A stretch of 64,000 bases of DNA, taken from positions 94,805 to 158,804 of the forward strand of contig NZ_JAHBYB010000007.1 in NCBI RefSeq assembly GCF_019636155.1, read 5' to 3'. Made by a program: the position numbers and the translations under genes. A model generated the notes under the pieces. It was not told the origin of the DNA. It worked only from the letters and a program-made list of their open reading frames with translations, and made no database searches. The stretch's first letter is position 1, and every line of letters begins with the position of its first letter. The DNA is from Brevundimonas sp. (GTDB lineage Bacteria; Pseudomonadota; Alphaproteobacteria; Caulobacterales; Caulobacteraceae). Below, in pieces: positions 8,401 to 17,382 of the stretch.

Positions 8401-10143
8401 ATGATCACAACCAGCCCCTACGCCCTGGTGGCGCAGGTCCGACGGCGCGAATTGCCGACCCGGCTGGCGCTGGCGGCCTTCATCGGCCTGTTCGCCTGGG
8501 TTGCGGCGCCGTCGCACTGGCCTCTGATCTGGTTCGTGCTGGTCCTGGCGAGCCAGGGGCTGGACTGGCTGGTCTTCCGCCCCGTCCGGCTGGCGCCGGA
8601 GACGGAGGTCGGGCCGGGCCGGCGCATCCTGTGCTGCGCCTCATCGACGCTGAACGTCCTGATCTATTCCAGCATCGCCGCCTATCTGTGGTTCTCCGGC
8701 GGCGAGGCGGGCCGGGTCTTCGCCATGATCCAGGTCGCGGGCGGCCTGCTGCACGTCAGCCTGCACATGCAGCATTCGCGCGCCCTGTTGCTGTCGACGG
8801 CGATCCCGCACGGACTCTATTTCCTGGGCCTGCCGATCGTCAGCGCCGCCATCTCCGGCACGGCGGTGCAACTGCTGATCGCCGTGGGCGGCCTGCTGTA
8901 TCTGGCCCATCTGGTCGCGGCTGTGCGCCAGAGTTCGCGCACCACCCGCGCCCTGCGCGAGGCCGGCGACCTGGCCGAGACCGAACGGCGCAAGGCCGAG
9001 GTGGCCAGCGCCGCCAAATCGGACTTCCTGGCCGTGATCAGCCATGAGATCCGCACCCCCATGAACGCCGTGATCTCGGCCGCCAACCTGTTGCGCCGCA
9101 CCCGGCTGGACCGCGACCAGCGCGAACATGTCGATATGCTGATGGACGCCGGCGACGTGCTGCTGGGCCTGCTGAACGACGTGCTGGACTTCTCCAAGAT
9201 CGAGGCGGGCCGGATGCAGCTGGAAGAGGCGGACCTGGACCTGCGGGACAAGCTGTCGGCCATGGTCCGGCTGTGGGACGGGCGGGCGGCGGCCAATGGG
9301 GTGCGCATGACCCTGGACCTGCCGGACGACCTGCCCGAACGGGTGCGGACCGACCCGCTGCGCTTCCAGCAAATCCTGTTCAACCTGCTGTCGAACGCGG
9401 TCAAATTCACCTCCGAAGGGACGATCTCCATCACCGCCGCCTGGCGCGCGCCCGGCCGGCTGGAGGTGGCGGTGGCCGACACCGGCTGCGGCATTCCGGC
9501 GGATCGGCTGGCGCGGGTCTTCGACGGGTTCGAACAGGTCGACGCCGGCACGACCCGCCGTTTCGGCGGCACCGGCCTGGGCCTGACGATCAGCCGTCGC
9601 CTGGCCGAGCTGATGGGTGGCGATCTGTACGCCGAGAGCGCGCCGGGACGCGGCTCGACCTTCACCCTGGGCCTGCCGATGCGCGTCGTCGCCGCGGCCG
9701 CCGCGCCGGTCCAGGCCCAGCCGGGTCTGGACGACCAGGGCCTGGTCGGCCGCTCCATCCTGGCTGCCGACGACCATGAGGTGAACCGCCGCATCCTGAA
9801 CCTGCTGCTGGCGCCGCACGGGTGCCGCCTGACCCTGGTCGAGAACGGGGCCGAGGCGGTCGAGGCCGCCGCCGCCGAACGGTTCGACGCCATACTGATG
9901 GACATGCAGATGCCGGTCATGGACGGGCTGGAGGCCACCCGACGCATCCGCGCGGGGGTCAACGGCGACGTGCCCGTCATCGCCCTGACCGCCAACGCCA
10001 TGGATGTGCATCGCGCCGCCTGGGACGAGGCGGGGGTCTACGCCTTCCTGACCAAGCCGATCGATCCGCCCTTGCTGGCCCAGACCCTGGCCATGGCCTG
10101 CGCCGAACCTGCCAGGGCGACAAGGGCGACGGCCGTAGCCTAG
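8401..10143 (+). CDS. Membrane-bound hybrid sensor histidine kinase
   Basis: In order, the 580-residue protein has several membrane helices within residues 20-175, a linker helix, and a HisKA domain with phospho-acceptor His215 in VISHEIRTPMN. A HATPase domain follows (N-box FNLLSNAVKF, G1 ADTGCGIP, G2 GGTGLGL), then a C-terminal receiver with phospho-acceptor Asp501 in LMDMQMPVMDG. The sensing part has no recognised domain. A GGTGGAGG ribosome binding site precedes the ATG. No response regulator or phosphotransferase gene is adjacent, so its output partner is elsewhere. The stop overlaps that of the convergent CoA-transferase gene within the tetranucleotide CTAG. Confidence 0.9.
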   Translation: MITTSPYALVAQVRRRELPTRLALAAFIGLFAWVAAPSHWPLIWFVLVLASQGLDWLVFRPVRLAPETEVGPGRRILCCASSTLNVLIYSSIAAYLWFSGGEAGRVFAMIQVAGGLLHVSLHMQHSRALLLSTAIPHGLYFLGLPIVSAAISGTAVQLLIAVGGLLYLAHLVAAVRQSSRTTRALREAGDLAETERRKAEVASAAKSDFLAVISHEIRTPMNAVISAANLLRRTRLDRDQREHVDMLMDAGDVLLGLLNDVLDFSKIEAGRMQLEEADLDLRDKLSAMVRLWDGRAAANGVRMTLDLPDDLPERVRTDPLRFQQILFNLLSNAVKFTSEGTISITAAWRAPGRLEVAVADTGCGIPADRLARVFDGFEQVDAGTTRRFGGTGLGLTISRRLAELMGGDLYAESAPGRGSTFTLGLPMRVVAAAAAPVQAQPGLDDQGLVGRSILAADDHEVNRRILNLLLAPHGCRLTLVENGAEAVEAAAAERFDAILMDMQMPVMDGLEATRRIRAGVNGDVPVIALTANAMDVHRAAWDEAGVYAFLTKPIDPPLLAQTLAMACAEPARATRATAVA

Positions 10144-11216
10144 CGCCAGCGCTCCAGCGCCTGGTCCAGCGTCAGCCTGGGCCGTTCGGGCGAGACGGGG
10201 ACGACCTGGCCGTCGAAGCGGGGCGCGGGGGCGGGCTGGACGATCCCGGCCCGCGCATGGGTCTGGCGCGTGCGATTATGGGGATGGGCGGCCGCTTCCT
10301 CGAATGTCAGGACCGGGGTGACGCAGGCCTCCGTGCCCGCGAAACGGTCGGCCCAGTCGTCCCTGTCGCGCGTGGCGAAGACGGCGGCGAACCGCGCGTG
10401 CAGGCCTGGCCAGAGCGCGAACTCCTGCTGGGGCGCCTCGGCCGGGTCGATCTCCAACCCCTTCAGCAGGGCCGCATAGAAGCGCGGCTCCAGGGCGCCG
10501 ACGGCCACGAAGCCGCCGTCCCGGCAGGCGTAGCAGCGATAGAAGGGCGCCCCGCCGTCCAGCAGGTTGGCCCCGCGCCGGTCGGACCACAGGCCTCGCG
10601 CCGCCAGGGCCGGGAACAGGGCCGCCAGCAGGGCCGATCCGTCCGTCATGGCCGCATCGACGACGCGGCCCCGCCCCGTCTTCCGCGCCTCCAGCAGGGC
10701 CGCCAGGACGCCGACGACCAGCATCATGGCCCCGCCGCCATAGTCGCCGACCAGGTTCAGCGGCGGGCGCGGCGGCCGATCCGGCTCGCCCATCGCATGC
10801 AGGACGCCGCTCAGCCCGATGTAGTTGATGTCGTGCCCGACCTGATCGGCCAGGGGCCCGCCTTGGCCCCAGCCGGTCACCCGGCCATAGACCAGGCGCG
10901 GATTGTCCCGGGCCAGGGCGTCGGGCCCCAGGCCCAGCCGTTCCATGACCCCAGGCCGGAACCCTTCGATCACCGCATCGGCGCTTCTGGCCAGGTCCAG
11001 CACCCGCGCCCGGTCGGCCTCGGCCTTCAGATCGACCGGCACGACGGCCCGCCCGCGATGCAGCACCGCCCCGCCGACATCCTCGAACGCCCCGCCGCCG
11101 TCGGCGCGGGTCAGCCGCAGCACCTCGGCCCCCAGGTCGGCCAGCATCATCCCCGCGAAGGTGACCGGCCCCAGGCCGTCGAACTCGAGGATGCGGAAGC
11201 CGGAAAGGGGAGGCAT
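10140..11216 (-). CDS. Family III CoA-transferase / alpha-methylacyl-CoA racemase-like (CaiB/BaiF)
   Basis: This 358-residue protein starts with the family hallmark: beta strand GFRILEF, then GPVTFAGMMLADLGAEVLRL. It also has the interlocked-fold segments YGRVTGWGQGGP and GHDINYIGLSG. The latter contains the Asp-Ile-Asn stretch typical of methylacyl-CoA racemases, in which His and Asp act as acid-base pair. These enzymes epimerise 2-methyl branched acyl-CoAs or transfer CoA between acids. It stands alone, convergent with the kinase gene and with the two stops sharing CTAG. It is slightly shorter than most family members (about 380). Confidence 0.88.
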   Translation of the reverse strand: MPPLSGFRILEFDGLGPVTFAGMMLADLGAEVLRLTRADGGGAFEDVGGAVLHRGRAVVPVDLKAEADRARVLDLARSADAVIEGFRPGVMERLGLGPDALARDNPRLVYGRVTGWGQGGPLADQVGHDINYIGLSGVLHAMGEPDRPPRPPLNLVGDYGGGAMMLVVGVLAALLEARKTGRGRVVDAAMTDGSALLAALFPALAARGLWSDRRGANLLDGGAPFYRCYACRDGGFVAVGALEPRFYAALLKGLEIDPAEAPQQEFALWPGLHARFAAVFATRDRDDWADRFAGTEACVTPVLTFEEAAAHPHNRTRQTHARAGIVQPAPAPRFDGQVVPVSPERPRLTLDQALERWR

Positions 11217-11277
11217 GGACCGATCTTAGCCGCCCGACCCTCGCCCGGTCGAGCTTGACCCGCGAGGGCCGGGGGTC

Positions 11278-11733
11278 ATGATCCGCCTCATGGACCGTTC
11301 GCTCGCCGCCTGCGCCGACGCCTATGTCCGCGCCCACTATGTCGTCGCCCTGCCCTGCGGCGGGGAGGCCGCGATGCGCCTGGGCCGGCCCTGTCCGGCC
11401 CTGTCGGACATCATGGCGGCGAGGGGCGCCGCCACCGCCTGTTTCCTGACGGCCTGGAACCCGCGCAGCCAGCCGCGCAGCGAAGCCGAGAACCAGGCGG
11501 ACCAGACCCGGCTGAAGGCGCGGATCGAAGCCCTGGGCCTGTCATGGCTGGGCGCCGAGGGGCGCGACCCTGACGGCGGCTGGGACGCCGAGCCCAGCCT
11601 GGTGGCCCTGGGGCTCAGCTTCCAGCAGGCCTGCGACCTGGGGGACGCATTCGGCCAGAACGCCATCCTGTTCGCCGGGCCGGACGCGGCGATGCGGCTG
11701 GTCTTCTGCCTGTTGGGCAAGGCCGAGGCTTGA
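11278..11733 (+). CDS. DUF3293 domain-containing protein
   Basis: The 151-residue protein matches the DUF3293 pattern as I know it: an N-terminal YVRAHYVV strand, a central TACFLTAWNPRSQPRS segment followed by an Asn (AENQADQTRL), a WDAEPSLVALGL strand, and a C-terminal FGQNAILFAG. The family has no established biochemical role. A second Met five codons in (MDRSLAA) is a possible alternative start. It lies just upstream of tRNA-Lys. Confidence 0.8.
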   Translation: MIRLMDRSLAACADAYVRAHYVVALPCGGEAAMRLGRPCPALSDIMAARGAATACFLTAWNPRSQPRSEAENQADQTRLKARIEALGLSWLGAEGRDPDGGWDAEPSLVALGLSFQQACDLGDAFGQNAILFAGPDAAMRLVFCLLGKAEA

Positions 11734-11779
11734 CCTGACACGCCGGATGCAACAGAAGGCGCCCTCGCCGCCATGCGAT

Positions 11780-11856
11780 GCGTCCTTAGCTCAGTTGGTT
11801 AGAGCATCTGACTTTTAATCAGAGGGTCCTCGGTTCGAGCCCGAGAGGACGTACCA
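11780..11856 (+). tRNA. tRNA-Lys (anticodon UUU)
   Basis: The 77-base sequence folds as a full cloverleaf. The acceptor stem closes with a G-U first pair, and the D arm is GCTC/GAGC. The anticodon stem TCTGA/TCAGA holds loop CTTTTAA (anticodon TTT), and the T arm is CTCGG/CCGAG with loop TTCGAGC. The discriminator base is A, and the 3' CCA is encoded. It lies 3.5 kb from lysK, the class I enzyme that would charge it. It ends 35 bases before the next coding sequence. Confidence 0.97.
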
Positions 11857-11891
11857 TGGCGGCGCTTTCCTTCCGGGTCGGCGCGTGTTGA

Positions 11892-12461
11892 ATGGGTTCC
11901 ATGCGCCAGCCTGTTGCCTTCCTCATCGCCATGCCGGCCCTGATCGCCCTGTGCGGGTGCAACGCCGGCCGGTCGGCGGCCGAGGGGGCGGGGCAGTTCG
12001 GACGCGGGTTCGGAGCGGCGGCGACCGCGCCTCTGGACGACCTGAACCTGCGCCGCCAGCAGATCCCCACCGTCCTGCTGCAGGCCGAGGCCAACCCCTA
12101 TGACCTGCGCAACCTGAACCAGTGCCGGCCCATCGCGTCCGAGATCGCCCGGCTGGACGAGGCCCTGGGCCCCGACATGGACGAGCCGCCCAGCCCCGAC
12201 GGCCGGTTCATGAGCGAGCGGGCCGCCGACGCCGCGTCCCGCGCCGCCCTGGACGCCGTGCGCGACACGACCACGGACTTCATCCCCGGCCGCAGCTGGA
12301 TCCGCCGCCTGTCCGGGGCCGAGGCCCACAGCCGCCATGTCCAGTCCGCCATCCAGGCAGGGCGGATGCGGCGCGCCTTCCTGAAGGGGGTGGGGATGCA
12401 GCGCAACTGCGCCCCGCCGGCGGCGCCCAGCTGGTTCCAGCCCCGGCGCGCGCGGCGCTAA
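11892..12461 (+). CDS. Putative lipoprotein, unknown function
   Basis: The 189-residue protein has a short positively charged start, a hydrophobic segment (about residues 8-20) and the sequence LCGCN, giving a candidate lipidation Cys23. Next come a Gly/Ala-rich helix and an amphipathic helical region with [10 protein letters not shown] and [21 protein letters not shown], and the tail is basic and Pro/Arg-rich. The conserved-looking core (Asn-Pro-Tyr-Asp-Leu, Cys at about 77) suggests a real periplasmic protein family. I cannot name it. A Met three codons in is an alternative start. The stop overlaps that of the convergent tgt in the tetranucleotide CTAA. Confidence 0.75.
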   Translation: MGSMRQPVAFLIAMPALIALCGCNAGRSAAEGAGQFGRGFGAAATAPLDDLNLRRQQIPTVLLQAEANPYDLRNLNQCRPIASEIARLDEALGPDMDEPPSPDGRFMSERAADAASRAALDAVRDTTTDFIPGRSWIRRLSGAEAHSRHVQSAIQAGRMRRAFLKGVGMQRNCAPPAAPSWFQPRRARR

Positions 12462-13570
12462 TTCGACACATGCCGCGCGTGGAAGTCGCGGCGGAAGGCC
12501 TCGAACCGGCCCTCGCTGATCGCCGCCCGCATGGCCGCCGTCAGGGTCTGGAAGAAGGCGATGTTGTGCCAGGATAACAGCACCTTGCCGAGGATTTCGT
12601 CGGCGCGGATCAGGTGATGCAGATAGGCCTTTGAATAGTCCTGTGACGCCGGGCAGGGGACGGCGGGGTCCAGCGGGTCCTGATCTTCGGCGAAGCGGGC
12701 GTTCTTCAGATTGATCGGCCCGTCCCAGGTCCAGGCCTGGCCGTGGCGCCCGGCGCGGGTGGGCAGGACGCAGTCGAACATGTCGACCCCGCGCCACACC
12801 GCCTCGACCAGATCGACCGGCTTGCCGACGCCCATCAGATAGCGCGGCCGGTCGGCCGGCAGCATGTCGGGGGCGTAGTCCAGAACCTCGCACATGGCCT
12901 GGTGGCCTTCGCCCACCGCCAGGCCGCCGATGGCGTAGCCGTCGAAGCCGATCTCCTGCAGCCGGTCAGAGCTTTCCTGGCGCAGGTTCCGGAAGGTTGA
13001 GCCCTGCTGGATGCCGAACAGGGCCTGGGCGTCCCGCGTCCCGAAGGCGTTTTTCGAGCGCAGGGCCCAGCGCGCGGACAGCTCCATCCCCTCGCGCGCG
13101 CGTTTTTCTTCGGCGGGCCAGGCCACGCATTCGTCCAACTGCATGACGATGTCGGACCCCAGCCGGTCGGCCTGGATCTCGATGGACCGTTCCGGGGTCA
13201 GGACGTGTCTGGAGCCGTCGATATGGCTGGAGAAGGTGACGGCTTCCTCGGTCAGTTTGGAGATGCCCGACAGGCTCATGACCTGAAAGCCGCCACTGTC
13301 GGTCAGGATGGGTTTCCTCCAGCGCATGAATTCATGCAGGCCGCCCAGCCGCTGCATCCGCTCCGGGCCGGGGCGCAGCATCAGGTGATAGGTGTTGCCC
13401 AACAGGATGTCGGCCTCCGTCTGGGCCACCTGATCCACCGTCAGGGCCTTGACCGTCGCGGCGGTGCCGACGGGCATGAAGGCAGGGGTGCGGATGTCGC
13501 CGCGCGCGGTCTTCAGCACGCCGGTGCGGGCGCGGCCGTCGGTGGCGGAGATGTCGAAGGGGAAGGGCAA
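12458..13570 (-). CDS. tgt: tRNA-guanine transglycosylase (queuosine insertion), with degenerate zinc site
   Basis: The enzyme exchanges guanine-34 of tRNA-Asp/Asn/His/Tyr for preQ1. The 370-residue frame has the start [37 protein letters not shown] (catalytic Asp), GGLAVGE, and [14 protein letters not shown] (nucleophile Asp and specificity loop). The zinc site is odd. Instead of C-X-C-X2-C before the Tyr-Ser-Lys-Ala-Tyr segment, the sequence is V304-P-C306-P-A-S309, so only one of three Cys ligands remains. The His in LLSWHN is kept. The start is ambiguous: the TTG at 13570 fits the family N-terminus, and another TTG at 13615 would add 15 residues. queA lies upstream on the same strand. Confidence 0.92.
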   Translation of the reverse strand: MPFPFDISATDGRARTGVLKTARGDIRTPAFMPVGTAATVKALTVDQVAQTEADILLGNTYHLMLRPGPERMQRLGGLHEFMRWRKPILTDSGGFQVMSLSGISKLTEEAVTFSSHIDGSRHVLTPERSIEIQADRLGSDIVMQLDECVAWPAEEKRAREGMELSARWALRSKNAFGTRDAQALFGIQQGSTFRNLRQESSDRLQEIGFDGYAIGGLAVGEGHQAMCEVLDYAPDMLPADRPRYLMGVGKPVDLVEAVWRGVDMFDCVLPTRAGRHGQAWTWDGPINLKNARFAEDQDPLDPAVPCPASQDYSKAYLHHLIRADEILGKVLLSWHNIAFFQTLTAAMRAAISEGRFEAFRRDFHARHVSN

Positions 13571-13938
13571 GATTGCACTCGAAAAAAGAGAGTCCAAAAG
13601 GTGCAATTGGTGCAACCGGGACGGGGCGGCGAGGTGATGGCCTGCCGATCATAACTCAGGAGGGAGGGGCGGCAGGTTGATCTGTTCTGGAACTCGAAAT
13701 CGGCAGGGGTTTCAAAGGGGCGGCGGCCACAGATGTGGACGCTCAGGCCATTACGGGAATCCCTCTCCCGAGGGGAGAGGGCTTGAGCGCCCGAGAGCCG
13801 ACAGGCGATCGGCCTTGCGCGAAAGGGTGAGGGCGTCCGGCGGAGAATGGTCGGACACCGTAACCCCTCACCCTTTCGGCTATACGCCTCGCTTCGCTCT
13901 GCGAGCCTCAAGCCCTCTCCCGCCGGGAGAGGGAGCTT
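13570..13938. other. Intergenic region tgt-queA, 370 bases
   Basis: No gene is supported here. The region holds a 7-base inverted repeat ATTGCAC/GTGCAAT (13571-13608) around an A-rich stretch next to the tgt start, about 150 bases of unremarkable sequence, and the 173-base palindromic element at 13761-13933 that abuts the queA stop codon. The TTGCAC motif occurs twice just before tgt on its coding strand. Confidence 0.6.
13761..13933. repeat. Palindromic element, type E (one copy)
   Basis: Each end is a hairpin: CCCTCTCCC/GGGAGAGGG with 3-base loops at 13761-13781 and 13913-13933. The ends are joined by a perfect 15-base inverted repeat (13773-13787 with 13907-13921) and, further in, a perfect 13-base inverted repeat GAAAGGGTGAGGG/CCCTCACCCTTTC (13821-13833 with 13865-13877). 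The whole could fold into one long cruciform. It ends 4 bases from the queA stop codon and may act as an RNA 3' end structure. Confidence 0.85.
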
Positions 13939-15152
13939 CAGGTGCGGAACAGCAGGCTGCCGTCGCCATAGGAATAGAAGCGATAGCCGCTCTGGATCGC
14001 ATGAGCATAGGCGGTCTTCATCGTCTCCAGCCCGCAGAAGGCGCTGACCAGCATGAACAGGGTCGATCTGGGCAGGTGGAAATTGGTCATCAGCACGTCC
14101 ACGGCGCGGAACCGATAGCCGGGCGTGATGAAGATGGCCGTGTCGCCGTGGAAGGCGCTGACCGTCCCGTCCGGCCCCGTCGCGCTTTCCAGCAGGCGCA
14201 AGCTGGTGGTGCCGACGCAGACGATGCGGCCCCCGGCGGCGCGCACGGCGTTCAGGGCGGCGGCGGTTTCGGCCGAGACCTCGCCCCATTCGCTGTGCAT
14301 GCGGTGGTCGGCCGTGTCGTCGGCCTTGACCGGCAGGAAGGTGCCGGCCCCGACATGCAGGGTCACGGCGTGGGTGGTGACGCCGCGCGCGCGGATGGCG
14401 TCCAGCAGGGCGGGGGTGAAATGCAGGCCCGCCGTGGGCGCCGCGACCGAGCCGTCGTGTTCGGCGAAGACGGTCTGATAGTCCGACCGGTCGCGGTCGT
14501 CCTCGGGCCGTTTGGCGGCGATATAGGGCGGCAGGGGCATGACCCCGACATCGCGGATGGCCTCGTCTAGGAAGGGACCCGACAGGTCGAAGCGCAGGGT
14601 CACCAGCCCATCCTCGCCCTTGGCTTCGACGGTCGCTTGCAACGCCCCGAGCATACAGGCGGCCGAGGCGTTCCTTCTCCCCTCGGGGGAGAAGGTGTCG
14701 TGCGGAGCATGACGGATGAGGGGGCTGTCTGCGGCGAGGCTTGGTGGCGGGGAGTTGGGGTCATCCATCCCCCTCATCCGAGCGCCTCCGGCGCCCACCT
14801 TCTCCCCCGAGGGGATAAGGAAAAAGGTGATGCGGTCGCCCGGCTTGATCCGCTTGCCCGGCTTCATGAAGGCGGACCAGACGTCGGGGGCGTCGCGGTG
14901 GTGCAAGGTGGCCTCGACCGCCACCCTCAACCCGTCACGGTCGCGTACGCCCGACAGCCGCGCCGGGATCACCCGGGTGTCGTTGAACACCAGGGCGTCG
15001 CCGGGCCGCAGGACGTCCGGCAGGTCGCGGATGATCCGGTCTTCCAGGGCGCCTTCGCGCACGACCAGCAGCCGGGCCGAATCCCGTGGCTCCACCGGCC
15101 GCAGGGCGATGCGGTCCTCGGGCAGGTCGAAATCGAAGTCGGCGGTCTTCAT
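13938..15152 (-). CDS. queA: S-adenosylmethionine:tRNA ribosyltransferase-isomerase with in-frame repeat insertion
   Basis: QueA transfers and isomerises the ribosyl group of SAM onto preQ1-tRNA to give epoxyqueuosine. The 404-residue frame has the family start [104 protein letters not shown] and [13 protein letters not shown]. coli QueA has 356 residues. The excess lies between about residues 110 and 166, where the DNA is a copy of the type A palindromic repeat. The encoded stretch ([17 protein letters not shown].. to ..TFSPEGRRN) has no counterpart in QueA. Reading frame and all downstream motifs are intact. Confidence 0.93.
   Translation of the reverse strand: MKTADFDFDLPEDRIALRPVEPRDSARLLVVREGALEDRIIRDLPDVLRPGDALVFNDTRVIPARLSGVRDRDGLRVAVEATLHHRDAPDVWSAFMKPGKRIKPGDRITFFLIPSGEKVGAGGARMRGMDDPNSPPPSLAADSPLIRHAPHDTFSPEGRRNASAACMLGALQATVEAKGEDGLVTLRFDLSGPFLDEAIRDVGVMPLPPYIAAKRPEDDRDRSDYQTVFAEHDGSVAAPTAGLHFTPALLDAIRARGVTTHAVTLHVGAGTFLPVKADDTADHRMHSEWGEVSAETAAALNAVRAAGGRIVCVGTTSLRLLESATGPDGTVSAFHGDTAIFITPGYRFRAVDVLMTNFHLPRSTLFMLVSAFCGLETMKTAYAHAIQSGYRFYSYGDGSLLFRT
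14673..14820. repeat. Palindromic element type A, copy 1, inside queA
   Basis: This 148-base unit is nearly the same in plan as the copy at 17080-17229. The ends are CCTTCTCCCCTCGGGGGAGAAGG and its near-mirror (one G-to-T change near 14817). Inner arms are CGGATGAGGGGG and its reverse complement CCCCCTCATCCG, and the middle is variable. It is read in-frame as part of QueA (about residues 111-160). Element A2 is open in the matching strand and frame too, giving a similar peptide ([17 protein letters not shown]). Confidence 0.9.
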
Positions 15153-15204
15153 TAGGCGGGGCAAAGGCCATGCTGGCGGGGGTGGGTCAAGCCTGACCGC
15201 CCCT

Positions 15205-15340
15205 GTCTCCTCCCCATGGAATGGGGAGGGGGACCGCGAAGCGGTGGAGGGGTTCTTCGCGATACGAAGACAGAACCCCTCCGTCTCGTCGGCTGACGCC
15301 GCCGATCCACCTCCCCATCGCTGCGCGACGGGGAGGAGAC
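15205..15340. repeat. Palindromic element type B, copy 1
   Basis: This 136-base unit has perfect 11-base terminal inverted repeats GTCTCCTCCCC/GGGGAGGAGAC. Its core is shared with copy 2 at 25645-25775: an ACCGCGAAGCGGT hairpin, then CGAAGACAGAACCCCTCC and GTCTCGTCGGCT, then GCCGATCCACCTCCCC. It sits between the divergent starts of queA (15152) and lysK (15400), so it lies in their promoter region. Confidence 0.9.
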
Positions 15341-15399
15341 GAGCGGGGCGCGCACGGCAGTCGTTGACCCGCCGCGCGTGAGGCTGCAAACCGCCCGGC

Positions 15400-17070
15400 A
15401 TGCTGCAGAACCTCGAAACCCTGGCGCGCGACGCCAAGTCCTGGCCGTTTGAACAGGCCCGCAATCTTCTGGCCCATGTGCTGAAGAAGCGGCTGAGCGA
15501 CGCCGAGCGGGATGCGGCGAAACTGCTGATCGACGCGGGCAAGACCGACGAAGCGCTGACGACGTTCGAGGCGCTGAACCGGCCGGTGATCCTGGAGACG
15601 GGATATGGGCCGTCGGGCCTGCCGCACATGGGCACATTCGGCGAGGTGGCGCGCACGACCATGGTGCGCAACGCCTTTCGCGCCCTGACCGGCGACCACT
15701 GGCCCACACGGCTGATCGCCTTTTCCGACGACATGGACGGCCTGCGGAAGGTTCCCGAAGGGGTGCCGAACCCGCAGATGCTGACCGAAGACCTGCATCT
15801 GCCGCTGACGCGGGTGCGCGATCCGTTCGGCACGCACGACAGTTTCGGCGCCCACAACAACGCCCGGCTGCGGGCGTTCCTGGATTCGTTCGGCTTCGAC
15901 TATGCGTTCATGAGCTCGACCGAGACCTATCGGTCGGGCCGGTTCGACGCGACCCTGCTGACGCTGCTGGAGCGGTATGAGGCGGTGATGGCCATCATGC
16001 TGCCGACCCTGGGCCCCGAGCGCAGAGCCAGCTATTCGCCCTTCCTGCCCATCAGCCCGATCACCGGCCATGTGCTGCAGGTTCCGACGCTGGAGCGGAA
16101 CATCGAGAAGGGGACCATCGTCTTCGACGACCCGGCCGGCGGGCGCACCGAGGTTCCGGTCACCGGCGGTCATGTGAAGCTGCAGTGGAAGCCCGACTGG
16201 GCCATGCGCTGGACCGCGCTGGACGTCGATTACGAGATGTCGGGCAAGGACCTGATCGAAAGCGTGCGCGAAAGCGGCAAGATCTGTCGCGCCCTGGGCG
16301 GGGTGGCGCCGGAAGGCTTCAACTACGAACTGTTCCTGGACATCGAGGGCAAGAAGATCTCCAAGTCCAAGGGCAACGGCCTGACCATGGACCAGTGGCT
16401 GCGCTACGGCACGCCCGAGAGCCTGTCCTGGTATATGTTCCAGTCGCCCAAGTCGGCCAAGAGCCTGCATTTCAACGTCATTCCGCGCGCCATCGACGAC
16501 TATCTGAGCTTCATCGACCAGTATGCGTCGCAGGAGCCGGCCAAGCAGATCGACAACGCCGTCTGGTCGATCCATGCGGGCGCGCCGCCGAGGGTGGCCA
16601 GCCCGGTGTCGTTCGCCCTTCTGCTGAACCTGGTGGGGGTGGCCAACGCCTCGTCCAAGGACCAGCTGTGGGCCTATATGGCGCGCTATCTGCCGCAGGC
16701 GACGCCGCAGTCCGAGCCGGTGCTGGACCAACTGATGGACCGGGCGCTGAACTATTACGAGGACTTCGTGAAGCCCGCGAAGACCTATCGCGCACCCACG
16801 GAACAGGAGGCGGCGGCCTTCCGCGACCTGGCCGGGCGTCTGCGCGCCCTGCCGGCGGACACTACGGATGGCGAGGTGATCCAGAACGCGGTCTATGCGG
16901 TGGGCAAGGAACACGATTTCCAGCCCCTGCGCGCCTGGTTCGCGGCCCTGTATGAAGTGCTGCTGGGCGCCAGCCAGGGGCCGCGCTTCGGCTCCTTCGC
17001 CGCCATCTACGGCCTGCCCCAGACGATCGAGCTGATCGAACGCGGCGCGGCGGGTGAACTGGCGGGCTGA
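15400..17070 (+). CDS. lysK: Lysyl-tRNA synthetase, class I
   Basis: The enzyme joins lysine to tRNA-Lys using ATP. The 556-residue product is the class I (archaeal-type) enzyme, not the class II LysS of most bacteria. It has the Rossmann HIGH-type motif in [15 protein letters not shown], the [16 protein letters not shown] segment, and the KMSKS-type motif [10 protein letters not shown], followed by an alpha-helical anticodon-binding C-terminus. Class I LysRS is common in alphaproteobacteria. The ATG at 15400 has no strong ribosome binding site, but no better in-frame start is visible. It is divergent from queA and is followed 9 bases after its stop by palindromic element A2. Confidence 0.95.
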   Translation: MLQNLETLARDAKSWPFEQARNLLAHVLKKRLSDAERDAAKLLIDAGKTDEALTTFEALNRPVILETGYGPSGLPHMGTFGEVARTTMVRNAFRALTGDHWPTRLIAFSDDMDGLRKVPEGVPNPQMLTEDLHLPLTRVRDPFGTHDSFGAHNNARLRAFLDSFGFDYAFMSSTETYRSGRFDATLLTLLERYEAVMAIMLPTLGPERRASYSPFLPISPITGHVLQVPTLERNIEKGTIVFDDPAGGRTEVPVTGGHVKLQWKPDWAMRWTALDVDYEMSGKDLIESVRESGKICRALGGVAPEGFNYELFLDIEGKKISKSKGNGLTMDQWLRYGTPESLSWYMFQSPKSAKSLHFNVIPRAIDDYLSFIDQYASQEPAKQIDNAVWSIHAGAPPRVASPVSFALLLNLVGVANASSKDQLWAYMARYLPQATPQSEPVLDQLMDRALNYYEDFVKPAKTYRAPTEQEAAAFRDLAGRLRALPADTTDGEVIQNAVYAVGKEHDFQPLRAWFAALYEVLLGASQGPRFGSFAAIYGLPQTIELIERGAAGELAG

Positions 17071-17079
17071 TGCCCTGAT

Positions 17080-17229
17080 CCTTCTCCCCTCGGGGGAGAA
17101 GGTGGGCGGCGGAACCGCTCGGATGAGGGGGAAGGCTGATCCACCCCGATCGTCTGACGGTCTGCGCGGGGACGCATCCCCCTCATCCGTCATGCGCTGC
17201 ATGACACCTTCTCCCCCGAGGGGAGAAGG
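17080..17229. repeat. Palindromic element type A, copy 2
   Basis: This 150-base unit has outer arms CCTTCTCCCCTCGGGGGAGAAGG and its mirror, and inner arms CGGATGAGGGGG/CCCCCTCATCCG. The centre differs from copy 1 in queA. It lies 9 bases downstream of the lysK stop, where its end hairpin could stabilise or terminate the lysK transcript. Confidence 0.9.
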
Positions 17230-17238
17230 GGCGGCTTA

Positions 17239-17285
17239 CCTACGCCCTCAAGCAGCGAGGCTCCGCGAGCCGAGCGGTAGGGCAA
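17239..17285 (-). repeat. Short interspersed repeat type D, copy 1 (inverted)
   Basis: On the minus strand it reads CCTACCGCTCG, a variable middle, then TCGCTGCTTGAGGGCG. This matches copies D2 and D3 at 17911-17998, which lie in the opposite orientation on the far side of the SH3 gene. Confidence 0.75.
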
Positions 17286-17382
17286 CAAACATGAACCGAA
17301 AACAACGGCGCGTTCAGGGGAGCCTTCGGGGCGTCTGAGGCATTGTTTCCGCATCGACCAACGCGATGACAGGAGAAGAGCC

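Noticed and set aside
13571-13608. Terminator before tgt
   Set aside because: The ATTGCAC/GTGCAAT repeat has a 24-base loop and lies at the start, not the end, of a gene.
15152-15860. N-terminal extension of queA into lysK
   Set aside because: It would pass through repeat B1 and antisense to lysK; QueA homologues start at the chosen ATG.
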